A stretch of 64,000 nt of DNA from Actinacidiphila epipremni (GTDB lineage: Bacteria > Actinomycetota > Actinomycetes > Streptomycetales > Streptomycetaceae): NCBI RefSeq assembly GCF_012034175.1, contig NZ_JAATEJ010000015.1:1-64000 (forward strand), in the 5' to 3' direction. Below, piece by piece: positions 42,084-50,270 of the stretch. The position numbers were made by a program, and so were the translations under genes. Below the pieces are notes generated by a model. The model did no database searches, had not been told where the DNA came from, and saw only the letters and a list, made by a program, of their open reading frames with translations. How positions within the stretch are numbered: the first letter of the stretch is position 1; each line of letters starts with the position of its first letter.

Positions 42084-42932
42084 ATGGTCAGCGAGCCGTC
42101 GCGATCCGCGGTGAAACGCGAACGGGTCCGCGACTACCTGATGGAACTCGTCGAGTCCTGCGCCCCCGGCGACCCGATCCCGTCCGAGCGCACGCTGTGC
42201 GAGCAACTGGGCGTCTCCCGGCCGACGTTGCGCTCGGCGGTGGACGAACTGGTCACCACCGGGCTGCTGGTGCGCGAGCACGGCCGCGGCATGTTCGTCG
42301 CCCGCGCCAAGATCACCCAGGAACTGGCCCCGGCACGCGACGCGTACCGCCTGCCGCAGGCGTCCGGCACCTGGGCGAGCCGGGTCCTGGAGTTCACCAC
42401 CGTGCAGGCCGGCGCCCGGGTCGGCCGCCGGCTGCACATCTCGCCGGCCGCCGAGATCACGTACATCGCCCGGCTGCGGCTGGTCGACGACGAGCCGATG
42501 GCGATCGAGTACCTGCACGTGCCGGCCGCGATCGTGCCGGGCCTGAGCCCGCAGGACATGGAGTCGGGGGACTTCTACGACTTCCTGCGCGAGCGGCACG
42601 GGGTGCGGGTGCACGAGGCGGTGCAGTCCATCGAGCCGACCGTCACCAACGAGGAGGAGGCCCGGCTGATCGGGGTGCCGGTGCTGTCGCCCGCGCTGCT
42701 CTTCGAGCGGCTGACCAAGGACGACACCGGCCGCCCGGTGGAGTACGTGCACTCGGTCTACCGCGGCGACCGCTACCGTATCGTCTCCCGGCTCGCCCTC
42801 GGCGACACCCCGGCCGCCCCCGGCCCGCCGCTGTCCGCCTCCCAGCACCACCCCGGCATCCCGCCGGGCGACCTGGCCGCCCGCCGCGGGGTCCCGGCGA
42901 CGACCACCGGGGACGTCCAGCCGGGGACGTGA
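42084..42932 (+). CDS. DasR-like GntR regulator (HutC subfamily)
   Basis: 282 residues. Winged helix-turn-helix (IPSERTLCEQLGVSRPTLRS AVDEL) with wing GLLVREHGRGMFVA, then a UTRA ligand domain. The stretch RPVEYVHSVYRGDRYRIVSRL closely resembles the end of DasR, the GlcNAc-6-phosphate-responsive regulator of chitin metabolism. ATG with AAAGGA about 8 nt upstream. Gene order (regulator divergent from lipoprotein-permease-permease-GH20) is that of the das locus of S. coelicolor. Whether it is DasR itself or a paralogue cannot be decided; the longer Pro/Gly-rich tail (about 30 residues) is unusual. Confidence 0.82.
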   Translation: MVSEPSRSAVKRERVRDYLMELVESCAPGDPIPSERTLCEQLGVSRPTLRSAVDELVTTGLLVREHGRGMFVARAKITQELAPARDAYRLPQASGTWASRVLEFTTVQAGARVGRRLHISPAAEITYIARLRLVDDEPMAIEYLHVPAAIVPGLSPQDMESGDFYDFLRERHGVRVHEAVQSIEPTVTNEEEARLIGVPVLSPALLFERLTKDDTGRPVEYVHSVYRGDRYRIVSRLALGDTPAAPGPPLSASQHHPGIPPGDLAARRGVPATTTGDVQPGT

Positions 42933-42938
42933 GGCCCC

Positions 42939-43232
42939 TCAGGGCACCCCGGCGCCCGTGGGGCGGGAGAAGAGCAGCGGGTCGACGGTGAGCCCGGTCG
43001 CGCCCAGCGGCTCGGCGAGCCGGCGCAGCGCGGTCGGCGACAGCCGGATCCACGGCTGGCAGGGCCCCAGCGCCGCGCGAAGCCGCTGGTCGGTGGTGAA
43101 GGCGACCGCCGTACGCGCCCCGGACGGCGTGCGCCACAGGCGGATCACGAGCCCGGCGGGCCCGCTGCGTACCGGTACGTACAGCGGCCGGAGCCCGGCG
43201 GTCACCGGGTCCGGCCGTGTCGTGACGTCCAT
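42939..43232 (-). CDS. SAV_915 family protein
   Basis: 97 residues, convergent with the DasR-like gene. LYVPVRSGPAGLVIRLWRTP, RTAVAFTTDQRLRAALG and ATGLTVDPLL match the small Streptomyces SAV_915 family related to SseB N-terminal domains. Function unknown. ATG at 43232 with GGTGGA close upstream. Confidence 0.75.
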   Translation of the reverse strand: MDVTTRPDPVTAGLRPLYVPVRSGPAGLVIRLWRTPSGARTAVAFTTDQRLRAALGPCQPWIRLSPTALRRLAEPLGATGLTVDPLLFSRPTGAGVP

Positions 43233-43307
43233 ACGTCCACCGTAACCGCGCCGCCACGGACGGCAACCGGACCGGTGGCGCGGGCCCCGCCCGGGCCCGG
43301 ACGCGGG

Positions 43308-43353
43308 ACCGCCCCGCCGGTGCGCACGGGGGACGCGGGACCGGCGGGGCGGT
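43308..43353. terminator. Perfect 14-bp hairpin
   Basis: ACCGCCCCGCCGGT (43308-43321) and ACCGGCGGGGCGGT (43340-43353) with an 18-nt loop, between the SAV_915 gene and the MFS gene (both minus strand). It may back up the terminator at 43410-43461. Confidence 0.55.
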
Positions 43354-43409
43354 GTGTGTTGGGGGGCCGGTGCGGCCGGGTGTCCCGTCCCCACGATGAC
43401 CCGGCGACC

Positions 43410-43461
43410 GGCCCCCGGGCCCGGTGCCGTCCGCTCAGTCGGCACCGGGTGCTCGGGGGCC
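43410..43461. terminator. Hairpin just downstream of the MFS gene
   Basis: GGCCCCCGGGCCCGGTGCC (43410-43428) pairs with 43441-43461 (GGCACCGGGTGCTCGGGGGCC read in the + direction) with a small bulge and a 12-nt loop. It starts 7 nt after the MFS stop codon. Confidence 0.65.
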
Positions 43462-43467
43462 CTGCGG

Positions 43468-44991
43468 CTACATGTGGATCGCCGCGGGCGCGTTCGGGCC
43501 GGCCGGCGCGGGACGGCCGCCCCGGTACATGAACGCGGCGAGCAGCGCGCCGACCGCGAAGAACCCGGCCGACCACCAGTAGGCGGTCGAGTAGCTGTGC
43601 AGCGCCGCCTGGGCCTGGACCAGCTTGCCGGTGTGGTGGGCGAGGTAGGCGCTGCCCGCGCTCGCCGCGAGGGTGTTCAGCAGCGCGGTGCCGATCGAAC
43701 CGCCCACCTGCTGCATGGTGTTGACCGCGGCCGAGGCCACGCCCGCGTCCTGCTCGCCGACCCGCTCGGTGGCCACGCTCATCGCGGCGGGCATCACCAG
43801 GCCGACACCGAAGCCGGTCACCAGCAGCGGCGGCAGCACATTGGCCGCGTAGGTGCTGTTGAGGTCCAGCACGGTCAGCCACGCCATGCCGACCGCCGAC
43901 AGCGCCATGCCGCCGGTGACGATCCAGCGCGGGCCGAGCTTGGGCAGCAGGTTGTTGGTGGTCAGCTGGGCCGCCACCATCAGGGCGCCGATCATCGGCA
44001 GGAAGGCCAGACCGGTCTTGACCGCGTCGTAGTGCAGCGACTGCTGGAGGTAGTAGGTCAGGAAGAGGAACACGCCGAACATGCCGGCGCCGGAGATCGC
44101 CAGCGCGGTGAACGACGCGCCGCGGTTGCGGTCCAGCAGCACGCGCATCGGCAGCAGCGGGTGGTGCACCCGGGTCTGCCACCAGCTGAAGATCGCCACC
44201 AGCAGCACACCGCCGCCGAGGAAGCCCCAGGTCAGCGGGGAGCCCCAGTCGTGCGACTCGGCGTTGGAGAAGCCGTAGACGATGCCGAACAGGCCCGCGG
44301 TGACCAGCAGGGTGCCGGGCACGTCCAGCCGCTGGCGGTCGGCGGGCGCGCCCTTGCGCAGCAGCACCAGTCCGCCGACGAAGGCGACCACGGCGAAGAC
44401 CAGGTTGACGTACAGCGTCCAGCGCCAGTCGAGGTTCTTGGTCAGCACACCGCCGAGCAGCAGGCCGACACCGCCGCCGGCGCCGGCGATGGCGCCGTAG
44501 ATGCCGAACGCCTTCGCGCGTTCCTTGAGGTCGGTGAAGGTGGTGTTGAGCAGCGACAGCGCGGCGGGCGCCAGCAGCGCGCCGAACAGGCCCTGGAGGG
44601 CGCGGCCGGTGACCAGCACCTCGAAGTTCTGCGCCGCGCCGGCCAGCGCGGAGGCGCCGGCGAAGCCGAGGACGCCGACGAGGAAGACGATTCTGCGGCC
44701 GATGAGGTCCGCCAGCCGGCCGCCGACCAGCAGCAGCGAGCCGAAGGACAGGGAGTAGGCGGTGACGATCCACTGGCGGTTGCCGTCGGAGAAGCCGAGG
44801 TCGGCCTGCGCGGAGGGCAGGGCGATGGTCACCACGGTGGCGTCCAGGACCACCATCAGCTGGGCGATGGCGATCACCGCCAGCACCCACCAGCGGTGGT
44901 TCGCCCGCTCGGCGGGGTCCCCGCCGGGGGCGTCCGGTACGGACTTCGTGAGCCGGTCGACGGGGACGTCGGCCGCGGACTGGGAAGACAT
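43468..44991 (-). CDS. MFS drug exporter, DHA2 family (14-TM type)
   Basis: 507 residues. Motif A GGRLADLIGRR between TM2 and TM3, the DHA2 TM1 motif LDATVVTIALPS, and LDWRWTLYVNL after TM5-6 are clear. Predicted proton-driven exporter of amphiphilic drugs or quaternary compounds. ATG with AGGAG about 10 nt upstream. The 5' region has two palindromes with CGAAACG halves (45088-45102 and 45129-45150), so a TetR-like repressor encoded elsewhere probably controls it. Confidence 0.9.
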   Translation of the reverse strand: MSSQSAADVPVDRLTKSVPDAPGGDPAERANHRWWVLAVIAIAQLMVVLDATVVTIALPSAQADLGFSDGNRQWIVTAYSLSFGSLLLVGGRLADLIGRRIVFLVGVLGFAGASALAGAAQNFEVLVTGRALQGLFGALLAPAALSLLNTTFTDLKERAKAFGIYGAIAGAGGGVGLLLGGVLTKNLDWRWTLYVNLVFAVVAFVGGLVLLRKGAPADRQRLDVPGTLLVTAGLFGIVYGFSNAESHDWGSPLTWGFLGGGVLLVAIFSWWQTRVHHPLLPMRVLLDRNRGASFTALAISGAGMFGVFLFLTYYLQQSLHYDAVKTGLAFLPMIGALMVAAQLTTNNLLPKLGPRWIVTGGMALSAVGMAWLTVLDLNSTYAANVLPPLLVTGFGVGLVMPAAMSVATERVGEQDAGVASAAVNTMQQVGGSIGTALLNTLAASAGSAYLAHHTGKLVQAQAALHSYSTAYWWSAGFFAVGALLAAFMYRGGRPAPAGPNAPAAIHM

Positions 44992-45087
44992 CAGGCGATG
45001 CTCCTGAAGTGGGACGGTAGGGCTGTACCGCGGAGAGGACGAAAGACGTACGAACGCCGTGTGGACGACGCACGAAAGAACGAAGGA

Positions 45088-45102
45088 ACGAAACGGTTTC
45101 GT
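45088..45102. promoter_or_regulatory. Operator ACGAAACGGTTTCGT upstream of the MFS gene
   Basis: Perfect 7-bp inverted repeat with one central base. It shares its CGAAAC/GTTTCG halves with the palindrome at 45129-45150. It lies about 100 bp before the MFS start. Confidence 0.65.
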
Positions 45103-45128
45103 ACTCGAATGACGGTACGTCGTGCCAT

Positions 45129-45150
45129 ATCGAAACGCAAACGTTTCGAT
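45129..45150. promoter_or_regulatory. Operator ATCGAAACG-CAAA-CGTTTCGAT
   Basis: Perfect 9-bp inverted repeat with a 4-nt spacer, 26 bp from the preceding site. The pair of like sites suggests two repressor dimers. The lysE-like gene ends nearby on the same strand (45196), so the target is the MFS gene. Confidence 0.7.
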
Positions 45151-45195
45151 CGTGCCGGGCGTGTGCGCCTGGTCACACCCCCCGCGACCTGGAAC

Positions 45196-45852
45196 CTAGG
45201 AGTCGGCGCGGCCCGTGACGGCGACCGCGACGCCCAGGCCGATCATCGCCAGGCCACCCGTCCCGCCCACCGCCGCCATGCGCCGCGGCGAGCGCGCGAA
45301 CCATGTGCGCGCGGCCGACGCGGTCAGTGCCCACATGCTGTCGAAGAGCAGCGCGATGACCGTGAACACCAGGCCGAGCAGCAGCATCTGCTCGTGCACA
45401 CGGCCCGCGCCGCGATCCACGAACTGCGGGAGCACGGCGGCGAAGAAGACCATCGTCTTGGGGTTGGTGACGCCGACGACAAAGCCTTCCCACAGCGTAC
45501 GCACATCGCTGCGCGGCGCCGCCGGTACCCCCTCCGCCGCGTCCCCGCGCACGGCCTCGGCCAGCACACCGCGCCGGCGCCACGCCTTGAGGCCCAGGTA
45601 GACCAGGTAGACCGCGCCGATCAGCTTCAGCGCGGAGAACAGCGCGACGGAGCGCGAGACGATCTCGCCCAGGCCGACCGCGACGGCCGCGCTGAGCACG
45701 TAGGCGCCCGCCGCGTTGCCGACGACGCTGCCGAGCGCCGTGCGGCGCCCGTGGGCGAGGGCTCTGCCGAGCACGAACAGCACGCTCGGGCCGGGGATCA
45801 GCACGAGGACCACCGACATGGCGGCGAAGCCGCCTATCCGCTCAAGGCTCAC
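45196..45852 (-). CDS. LysE-family amino-acid/metabolite exporter
   Basis: 218 residues, about six membrane segments. The hallmark PGPSVLFVLGRALAHGRRTALGS (the conserved N-terminal PGP...G..G...G motif) and GVTNPKTMVFFAAVLPQFV identify the LysE/RhtB family. Likely exports amino acids, homoserine lactones or similar small molecules. GTG start (45852). No regulator of the LysG type is adjacent. Confidence 0.88.
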   Translation of the reverse strand: MSLERIGGFAAMSVVLVLIPGPSVLFVLGRALAHGRRTALGSVVGNAAGAYVLSAAVAVGLGEIVSRSVALFSALKLIGAVYLVYLGLKAWRRRGVLAEAVRGDAAEGVPAAPRSDVRTLWEGFVVGVTNPKTMVFFAAVLPQFVDRGAGRVHEQMLLLGLVFTVIALLFDSMWALTASAARTWFARSPRRMAAVGGTGGLAMIGLGVAVAVTGRADS

Positions 45853-45967
45853 CGTCGCACGCTACCGCCGCCCCCGCCGGGGGCGCGCCCCCTTTTTCCG
45901 CCGGTCCTGCCCCGTCCTGTCCGTTCCCTGACCTCCCGCCGGTGGTGGTAGCCCGGGCGGCACACGG

Positions 45968-46813
45968 CTACGGCAGGAGGCCCGCCCGGCGGGCGGAGGT
46001 CACCGCTTCGAGGCGGGTGTGGGCGCCGAGCTTGCGCATGGCCGAGCGCAGATACGACTTGACGGTCTCCGGCCGCAACCGCAGCCGCCCCGCGGCCACC
46101 GCGTTGGTCGCGCCGCAGGCGACCGCCGCGAGGACGTCCAGCTCGCGCGGCGTGAGCGCCGCCAGGGGGGCCCGCCCGGCCCCGGAGGGCACCGCCGCGG
46201 CGGCCAGCCGCGCGCACGCCGCCATGACCTCGCGGCGCAACTGCGCGTCGGCGATGCGTACCGCCAGCGCCCGCAGGTCGCAGTGCGCGGCGCGCACCTC
46301 CTCCCACGCCCGCGGGTCCGCCGCGGCCGGCGCCTGCACGCAGGCCAGCAGCCGCCGCGCCTCGTCCCGTACGGCCAGCGCCTGCTCCAGGTCGCGCGCC
46401 GCGTCCATCGCCGCGGCCAGCGGCCGGTCGCCGATGGCGTACGGCTGCCGCAGCGCTCCGTAGAGCACCCCCCGCACCTGCCGGTGCACCACGATCGGCA
46501 CCGCCAGCACCGACCGCAGCCCCTCGCCGGCGACGGCGGCGTCGTACTCGTGGCTGATCGCGCGGGACGTGCCGTAGTCGGTGACCGCGTACGGGCGGCG
46601 CAGCGCCAGCGTCTTGCCGCCGAGCCCGTTGCCGGTGCGTACGGCCAGGCCCCGCAGCGAGTCCGTGCCGGTGCCGGCGAGCTCGGTGATCCGGAACTGC
46701 GGCGCGCCGGCCGCCGGCAGCAGCCCGCCGAAGGCCACCGGGAGCAGCCCGGACCTGCGCATCCGCAGCAGAGCGGCCCGTACCTCCACGGCGTCTGCGG
46801 CACTGCCGTCCAC
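45968..46813 (-). CDS. GAF-LuxR transcriptional regulator
   Basis: 281 residues. A GAF-like sensor (about 40-150; GLRSVLAVPIVVHRQVRGVL YGA) is followed by a coiled stretch and a C-terminal LuxR/NarL helix-turn-helix (LTPRELDVLAAVACGATNAV then LRLRPETVKSYLRSAMRKLG). GTG start with GAGGAGG about 7 nt upstream. It is divergent from two AMP-forming ligase genes, and GGGTAGTGA/TCACTACCC between them is a likely binding site. The same arrangement (GAF-LuxR next to an acyl-CoA synthetase) suggests it senses an aromatic or fatty acid. Confidence 0.85.
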   Translation of the reverse strand: MDGSAADAVEVRAALLRMRRSGLLPVAFGGLLPAAGAPQFRITELAGTGTDSLRGLAVRTGNGLGGKTLALRRPYAVTDYGTSRAISHEYDAAVAGEGLRSVLAVPIVVHRQVRGVLYGALRQPYAIGDRPLAAAMDAARDLEQALAVRDEARRLLACVQAPAAADPRAWEEVRAAHCDLRALAVRIADAQLRREVMAACARLAAAAVPSGAGRAPLAALTPRELDVLAAVACGATNAVAAGRLRLRPETVKSYLRSAMRKLGAHTRLEAVTSARRAGLLP

Positions 46814-46839
46814 CGCGCCACCTCCTCACCCCCGTCCGG

Positions 46840-46865
46840 GGGTAGTGAGACCCACGTCACTACCC
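46840..46865. promoter_or_regulatory. Inverted repeat between the LuxR regulator and ligase genes
   Basis: GGGTAGTGA (46840-46848) and TCACTACCC (46857-46865) are perfect inverted 9-mers with an 8-nt spacer (17-bp centre-to-centre). It lies 26 bp from the regulator start and 37 bp from the ligase start, in an 89-bp divergent promoter region. Confidence 0.65.
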
Positions 46866-46902
46866 GACGATGCTATCGAGAGCACCTGCACGAGGAGGAC
46901 AC

Positions 46903-48576
46903 ATGGCGGTATCGGAGGCGACCGGGGCATTCCGGGCCGCCCGGGACGTGCTGCTGCGGCACCGCGAGGACTACCAGGCGGCCCGGGACGCCTTCCGCTG
47001 GCCCGAACTGCCGCGGTTCAACTGGGCGTTGGACTGGTTCGACGTGATCGCCGCGGGCAACGACCGCCCCGCCCTGTGGATCGTGGAGGAGGACGGCGGC
47101 GAGGCGATGATCTCCTTCCGGGAGATGTCCGACCGCTCCGACCGCGTCGCGACCTGGCTGCGCGCCCGCGGGGTGCGCGCCGGCGACCGGGTGCTGCTGA
47201 TGCTCGGCAACCAGGTCGAGCAGTGGGAGTGCGCGCTGGCGCTGATGAAGCTGCGCGCGGTGATGATCCCCTGCACACCGCTGCTCGGCCCCGCCGACCT
47301 GCGCGACCGGATCGGCCGCGGCGGCGCCCGGCACGCGGTCGTACGGGCCGCGGACACCCCGAAGTTCGACGACGTCCCCGGCGACTACACCCGGATCGCG
47401 GTCGGCGGCGCGACCTCGCCGTGGCTCGCCTACGAGGAGGCGTACGCCGTCCCGCCCGGCTTCGAGCCCGACGGGCCGACGGCCGGCTCCGACCCGCTGC
47501 TGCTGTACTTCACCTCCGGAACCACCGCCCGGCCCAAGCTCGTCGAGCACACCCACGTCTCGTATCCGGCCGGCCACCTCGCCACGATGTACTGGATCGG
47601 GCTGCGCCCGGGCGATGTGCACCTGAACATCTCCTCGCCGGGCTGGGCCAAGCACGCCTGGTCCAGCCTGTTCGCGCCGTGGAACGCCGAGGCGACGGTC
47701 TTCGTGCACAACTACACGCGCTTCGACGCGGCGCGGCTGATGGCCGAGATGGACCGCTGCGGGGTGACGAGCTTCTGCGCGCCGCCCACCGTGTGGCGGA
47801 TGCTCATCCAGGCCGACCTCGGCGCGCTCGCCACCCCGCCGCGCGAGGCGGTCGCGGCCGGTGAACCGCTCAACCCCGAAGTGATCGAGCACGTACGGCG
47901 GTTGTGGGGCGTGCTGATCCGGGACGGCTTCGGGCAGACCGAGACCGCCGTGCAAGTCGCCAACACCCCGGGCCAGTTGGTCAAGGCCGGCTCCATGGGC
48001 CGCCCGACGCCCGGCTACACCGTCGCGCTGGTCGACCCGGTCACCGGCGAGCCGGGCGACGAGGGCGAGATCTGCCTGGACCTCACCGAGCGCCCGGTCG
48101 GCCTGATGACCGGCTACGCGGGCGACCCCGAGCGCACCGAGGAGGCCATGGGCGGCGGTTACTACCGCACCGGCGACATCGGCCGCCGGGACGCGGACGG
48201 TTACATCACGTACATCGGGCGGTCCGACGACGTCTTCAAGTCCAGCGACTACAAGATCAGCCCGTTCGAGCTGGAGAGCGCGCTGCTGGAGCACGAGGCG
48301 GTCGCCGAGGCCGCCGTGGTGCCCGCGCCCGACGAGCTGCGGCTGGCGATCCCCAAGGCGTACGTCGTGCTCGCCGAGGGCTGGAAGCCGGACGGCGAGA
48401 CGGCCGCCGCGATCTTCGCCCACTCGCGGTCGGTGCTCGCACCGTACAAACGCGTGCGGCGGCTGGAGTTCGCGCCGCTGCCGAAGACCGTCTCGGGCAA
48501 GATCCGCCGCATCGAGCTGCGGGAGGCCACGATGCACGACGGCAGCGCCGAATTCCGCGAGGAGGACCACCGGTGA
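46903..48576 (+). CDS. AMP-forming acyl-CoA synthetase (ACSM/acetyl-CoA-synthetase-like)
   Basis: 557 residues of the ANL superfamily: activates a carboxylate with ATP, then forms a CoA thioester. P-loop-like LLLYFTSGTTARPKLVEHTH (TSGTTxxPK), FGQTETAV, YYRTGDIG, and the C-terminal hinge and lysine in LPKTVSGKIRRIELR. The motif set (ISSPGWAKHAW) resembles medium-chain/benzoate-type acyl-CoA synthetases. GAGGAGG precedes the ATG. Its stop overlaps the start of the next ligase (GTGA). Confidence 0.88.
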   Translation: MAVSEATGAFRAARDVLLRHREDYQAARDAFRWPELPRFNWALDWFDVIAAGNDRPALWIVEEDGGEAMISFREMSDRSDRVATWLRARGVRAGDRVLLMLGNQVEQWECALALMKLRAVMIPCTPLLGPADLRDRIGRGGARHAVVRAADTPKFDDVPGDYTRIAVGGATSPWLAYEEAYAVPPGFEPDGPTAGSDPLLLYFTSGTTARPKLVEHTHVSYPAGHLATMYWIGLRPGDVHLNISSPGWAKHAWSSLFAPWNAEATVFVHNYTRFDAARLMAEMDRCGVTSFCAPPTVWRMLIQADLGALATPPREAVAAGEPLNPEVIEHVRRLWGVLIRDGFGQTETAVQVANTPGQLVKAGSMGRPTPGYTVALVDPVTGEPGDEGEICLDLTERPVGLMTGYAGDPERTEEAMGGGYYRTGDIGRRDADGYITYIGRSDDVFKSSDYKISPFELESALLEHEAVAEAAVVPAPDELRLAIPKAYVVLAEGWKPDGETAAAIFAHSRSVLAPYKRVRRLEFAPLPKTVSGKIRRIELREATMHDGSAEFREEDHR

Positions 48577-50270
48577 GCGCCGCCGAGCCGTCGTACGCGC
48601 ACGGCACCGGCGGCACCCCGCTGCTCGGCGACACCGTCGGCCGCAACCTGGACCGGGCGGTCGCCGCCTTCGGCGACCGCGAGGCGCTGGTGGACGTGCC
48701 GAGCGGACGCCGCTGGACGTACGCGCAGTTCGGCCGCGCGGTCGACGAGGTGGCCCGGGGGCTCGCCGGGCGCGGGGTGCGCAAGGGCGACCGGGTCGGC
48801 ATCTGGGCGGTCAACTGCCCCGAGTGGGTGCTGGTGCAGTACGCGACCGCGCGGCTCGGCGCGATCATGGTGAACGTCAACCCGGCCTACCGGCTGCACG
48901 AACTGGCCTTCGCGCTGCGGCAGTCGGGGGTCGGCCTGCTCATCGCCAGCGCCGAGCACCGCGGCAGCGACTACCGGGAGATGGCCGCGCGGGTGCGCGC
49001 CGACTGCCCGGACCTGCGCGAGACGGTGCACATCGGCGACCCGTCGTGGGACGCGCTGCTGGCCGCGGGCGAAGATGTGGACGCGGGCCATCCGGCCGCC
49101 GTCGAGGCGACGTTGAGCTGCGACGAGCCGGTCAACATCCAGTACACCTCGGGCACGACCGGCTTCCCCAAGGGCGCCACGCTCTCGCACCACAACATCC
49201 TCAACAACGGCTTCTTCGTGGGCGACACGGTGGGCTACAGCGAGCAGGACCGGATCTGCCTGCCGGTCCCGTTCTACCACTGCTTCGGGATGGTGATGGG
49301 AAACCTCGGCGCCACCTCGCACGGCGCCTGCATCGTCATCCCCGCCGCGTCCTTCGACCCGGCCGCGACGCTGCGCGCGGTGCAGCAGGAGCGCTGCACC
49401 GCGCTCTACGGCGTCCCCACGATGTTCATAGCCGAGCTGGCGCTGCCGGACTTCGCCTCGTACGACCTGAGTTCGCTGCGCACCGGGATCATGGCCGGAT
49501 CGCCGTGCCCGGTCGAGGTGATGAAGCGCGTGATGACCGAGATGCACATGCCGGAGGTGTCCATCTGCTACGGCATGACGGAGACCTCGCCGGTCTCCAC
49601 CCAGACCCGGCGCGACGACCCCGTCGAGCACCGCACCGGCACCGTCGGCCGGGCGCTGCCGCACGTGGAGGTCAAGGTGGTGGACCCGGCCACGGGCGTG
49701 ACGGTGCCGCGCGGCACGCCCGGTGAACTGTGCACCCGCGGCTACTCGGTGATGCTCGGCTACTGGGACGAGCCGGACCGCACCGCCGAGGCGGTCGACA
49801 CGGCGCGCTGGATGCACACCGGGGACCTCGCGGTGATGCGCGAGGACGGCTATGTCGCGGTCGTCGGCCGCATCAAGGACATGATCATCAGGGGCGGCGA
49901 GAACGTCTACCCGCGCGAGGTCGAGGAGTTCCTGTACGGCCACCCCAAGGTCTCCGACGTGCAGGTGGTCGGGGTGCCCGACCCGACGTACGGCGAGGAG
50001 GTGCTGGCCTGCGTCATCCCGCGCGACCCGGCCGACCCGCCGACGCTGGAGGAGATCGCCGAGCACTGCCGCGGCCGGCTCGCGCACTTCAAGGTGCCGC
50101 GGCATCTGCGGGTGATGGACGCCTTCCCGATGACGGTGAGCGGGAAGGTCCGCAAGGTGGAGCTGCGCGCGGAGTTCACCCGGCGGGCGGCGGGTCCTGC
50201 GGCGGGTCCCGCGGCGGCGGGTCCTGCGGCCGAGCCTGCGGCGGGGTCGGGGGCGGGCCCGAGGCGATGA
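48573..50270 (+). CDS. AMP-forming fatty-acyl-CoA synthetase (FadD-like)
   Basis: 565 residues, second ANL enzyme, translationally coupled by GTGA. QYTSGTTGFPKGATLSHHNI, YGMTETSP, MHTGDLAVM, GRIKDMIIRGGENVYPREVE and MTVSGKVRKVELR are all intact; FYHCFGMVMGN is typical of medium- to long-chain acyl-CoA ligases. The two enzymes may act on different acids in one catabolic route. The last 25 residues are Gly/Pro/Ala repeats that overlap the 3' end of the convergent gene on the opposite strand. Confidence 0.9.
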   Translation: MSAAEPSYAHGTGGTPLLGDTVGRNLDRAVAAFGDREALVDVPSGRRWTYAQFGRAVDEVARGLAGRGVRKGDRVGIWAVNCPEWVLVQYATARLGAIMVNVNPAYRLHELAFALRQSGVGLLIASAEHRGSDYREMAARVRADCPDLRETVHIGDPSWDALLAAGEDVDAGHPAAVEATLSCDEPVNIQYTSGTTGFPKGATLSHHNILNNGFFVGDTVGYSEQDRICLPVPFYHCFGMVMGNLGATSHGACIVIPAASFDPAATLRAVQQERCTALYGVPTMFIAELALPDFASYDLSSLRTGIMAGSPCPVEVMKRVMTEMHMPEVSICYGMTETSPVSTQTRRDDPVEHRTGTVGRALPHVEVKVVDPATGVTVPRGTPGELCTRGYSVMLGYWDEPDRTAEAVDTARWMHTGDLAVMREDGYVAVVGRIKDMIIRGGENVYPREVEEFLYGHPKVSDVQVVGVPDPTYGEEVLACVIPRDPADPPTLEEIAEHCRGRLAHFKVPRHLRVMDAFPMTVSGKVRKVELRAEFTRRAAGPAAGPAAAGPAAEPAAGSGAGPRR

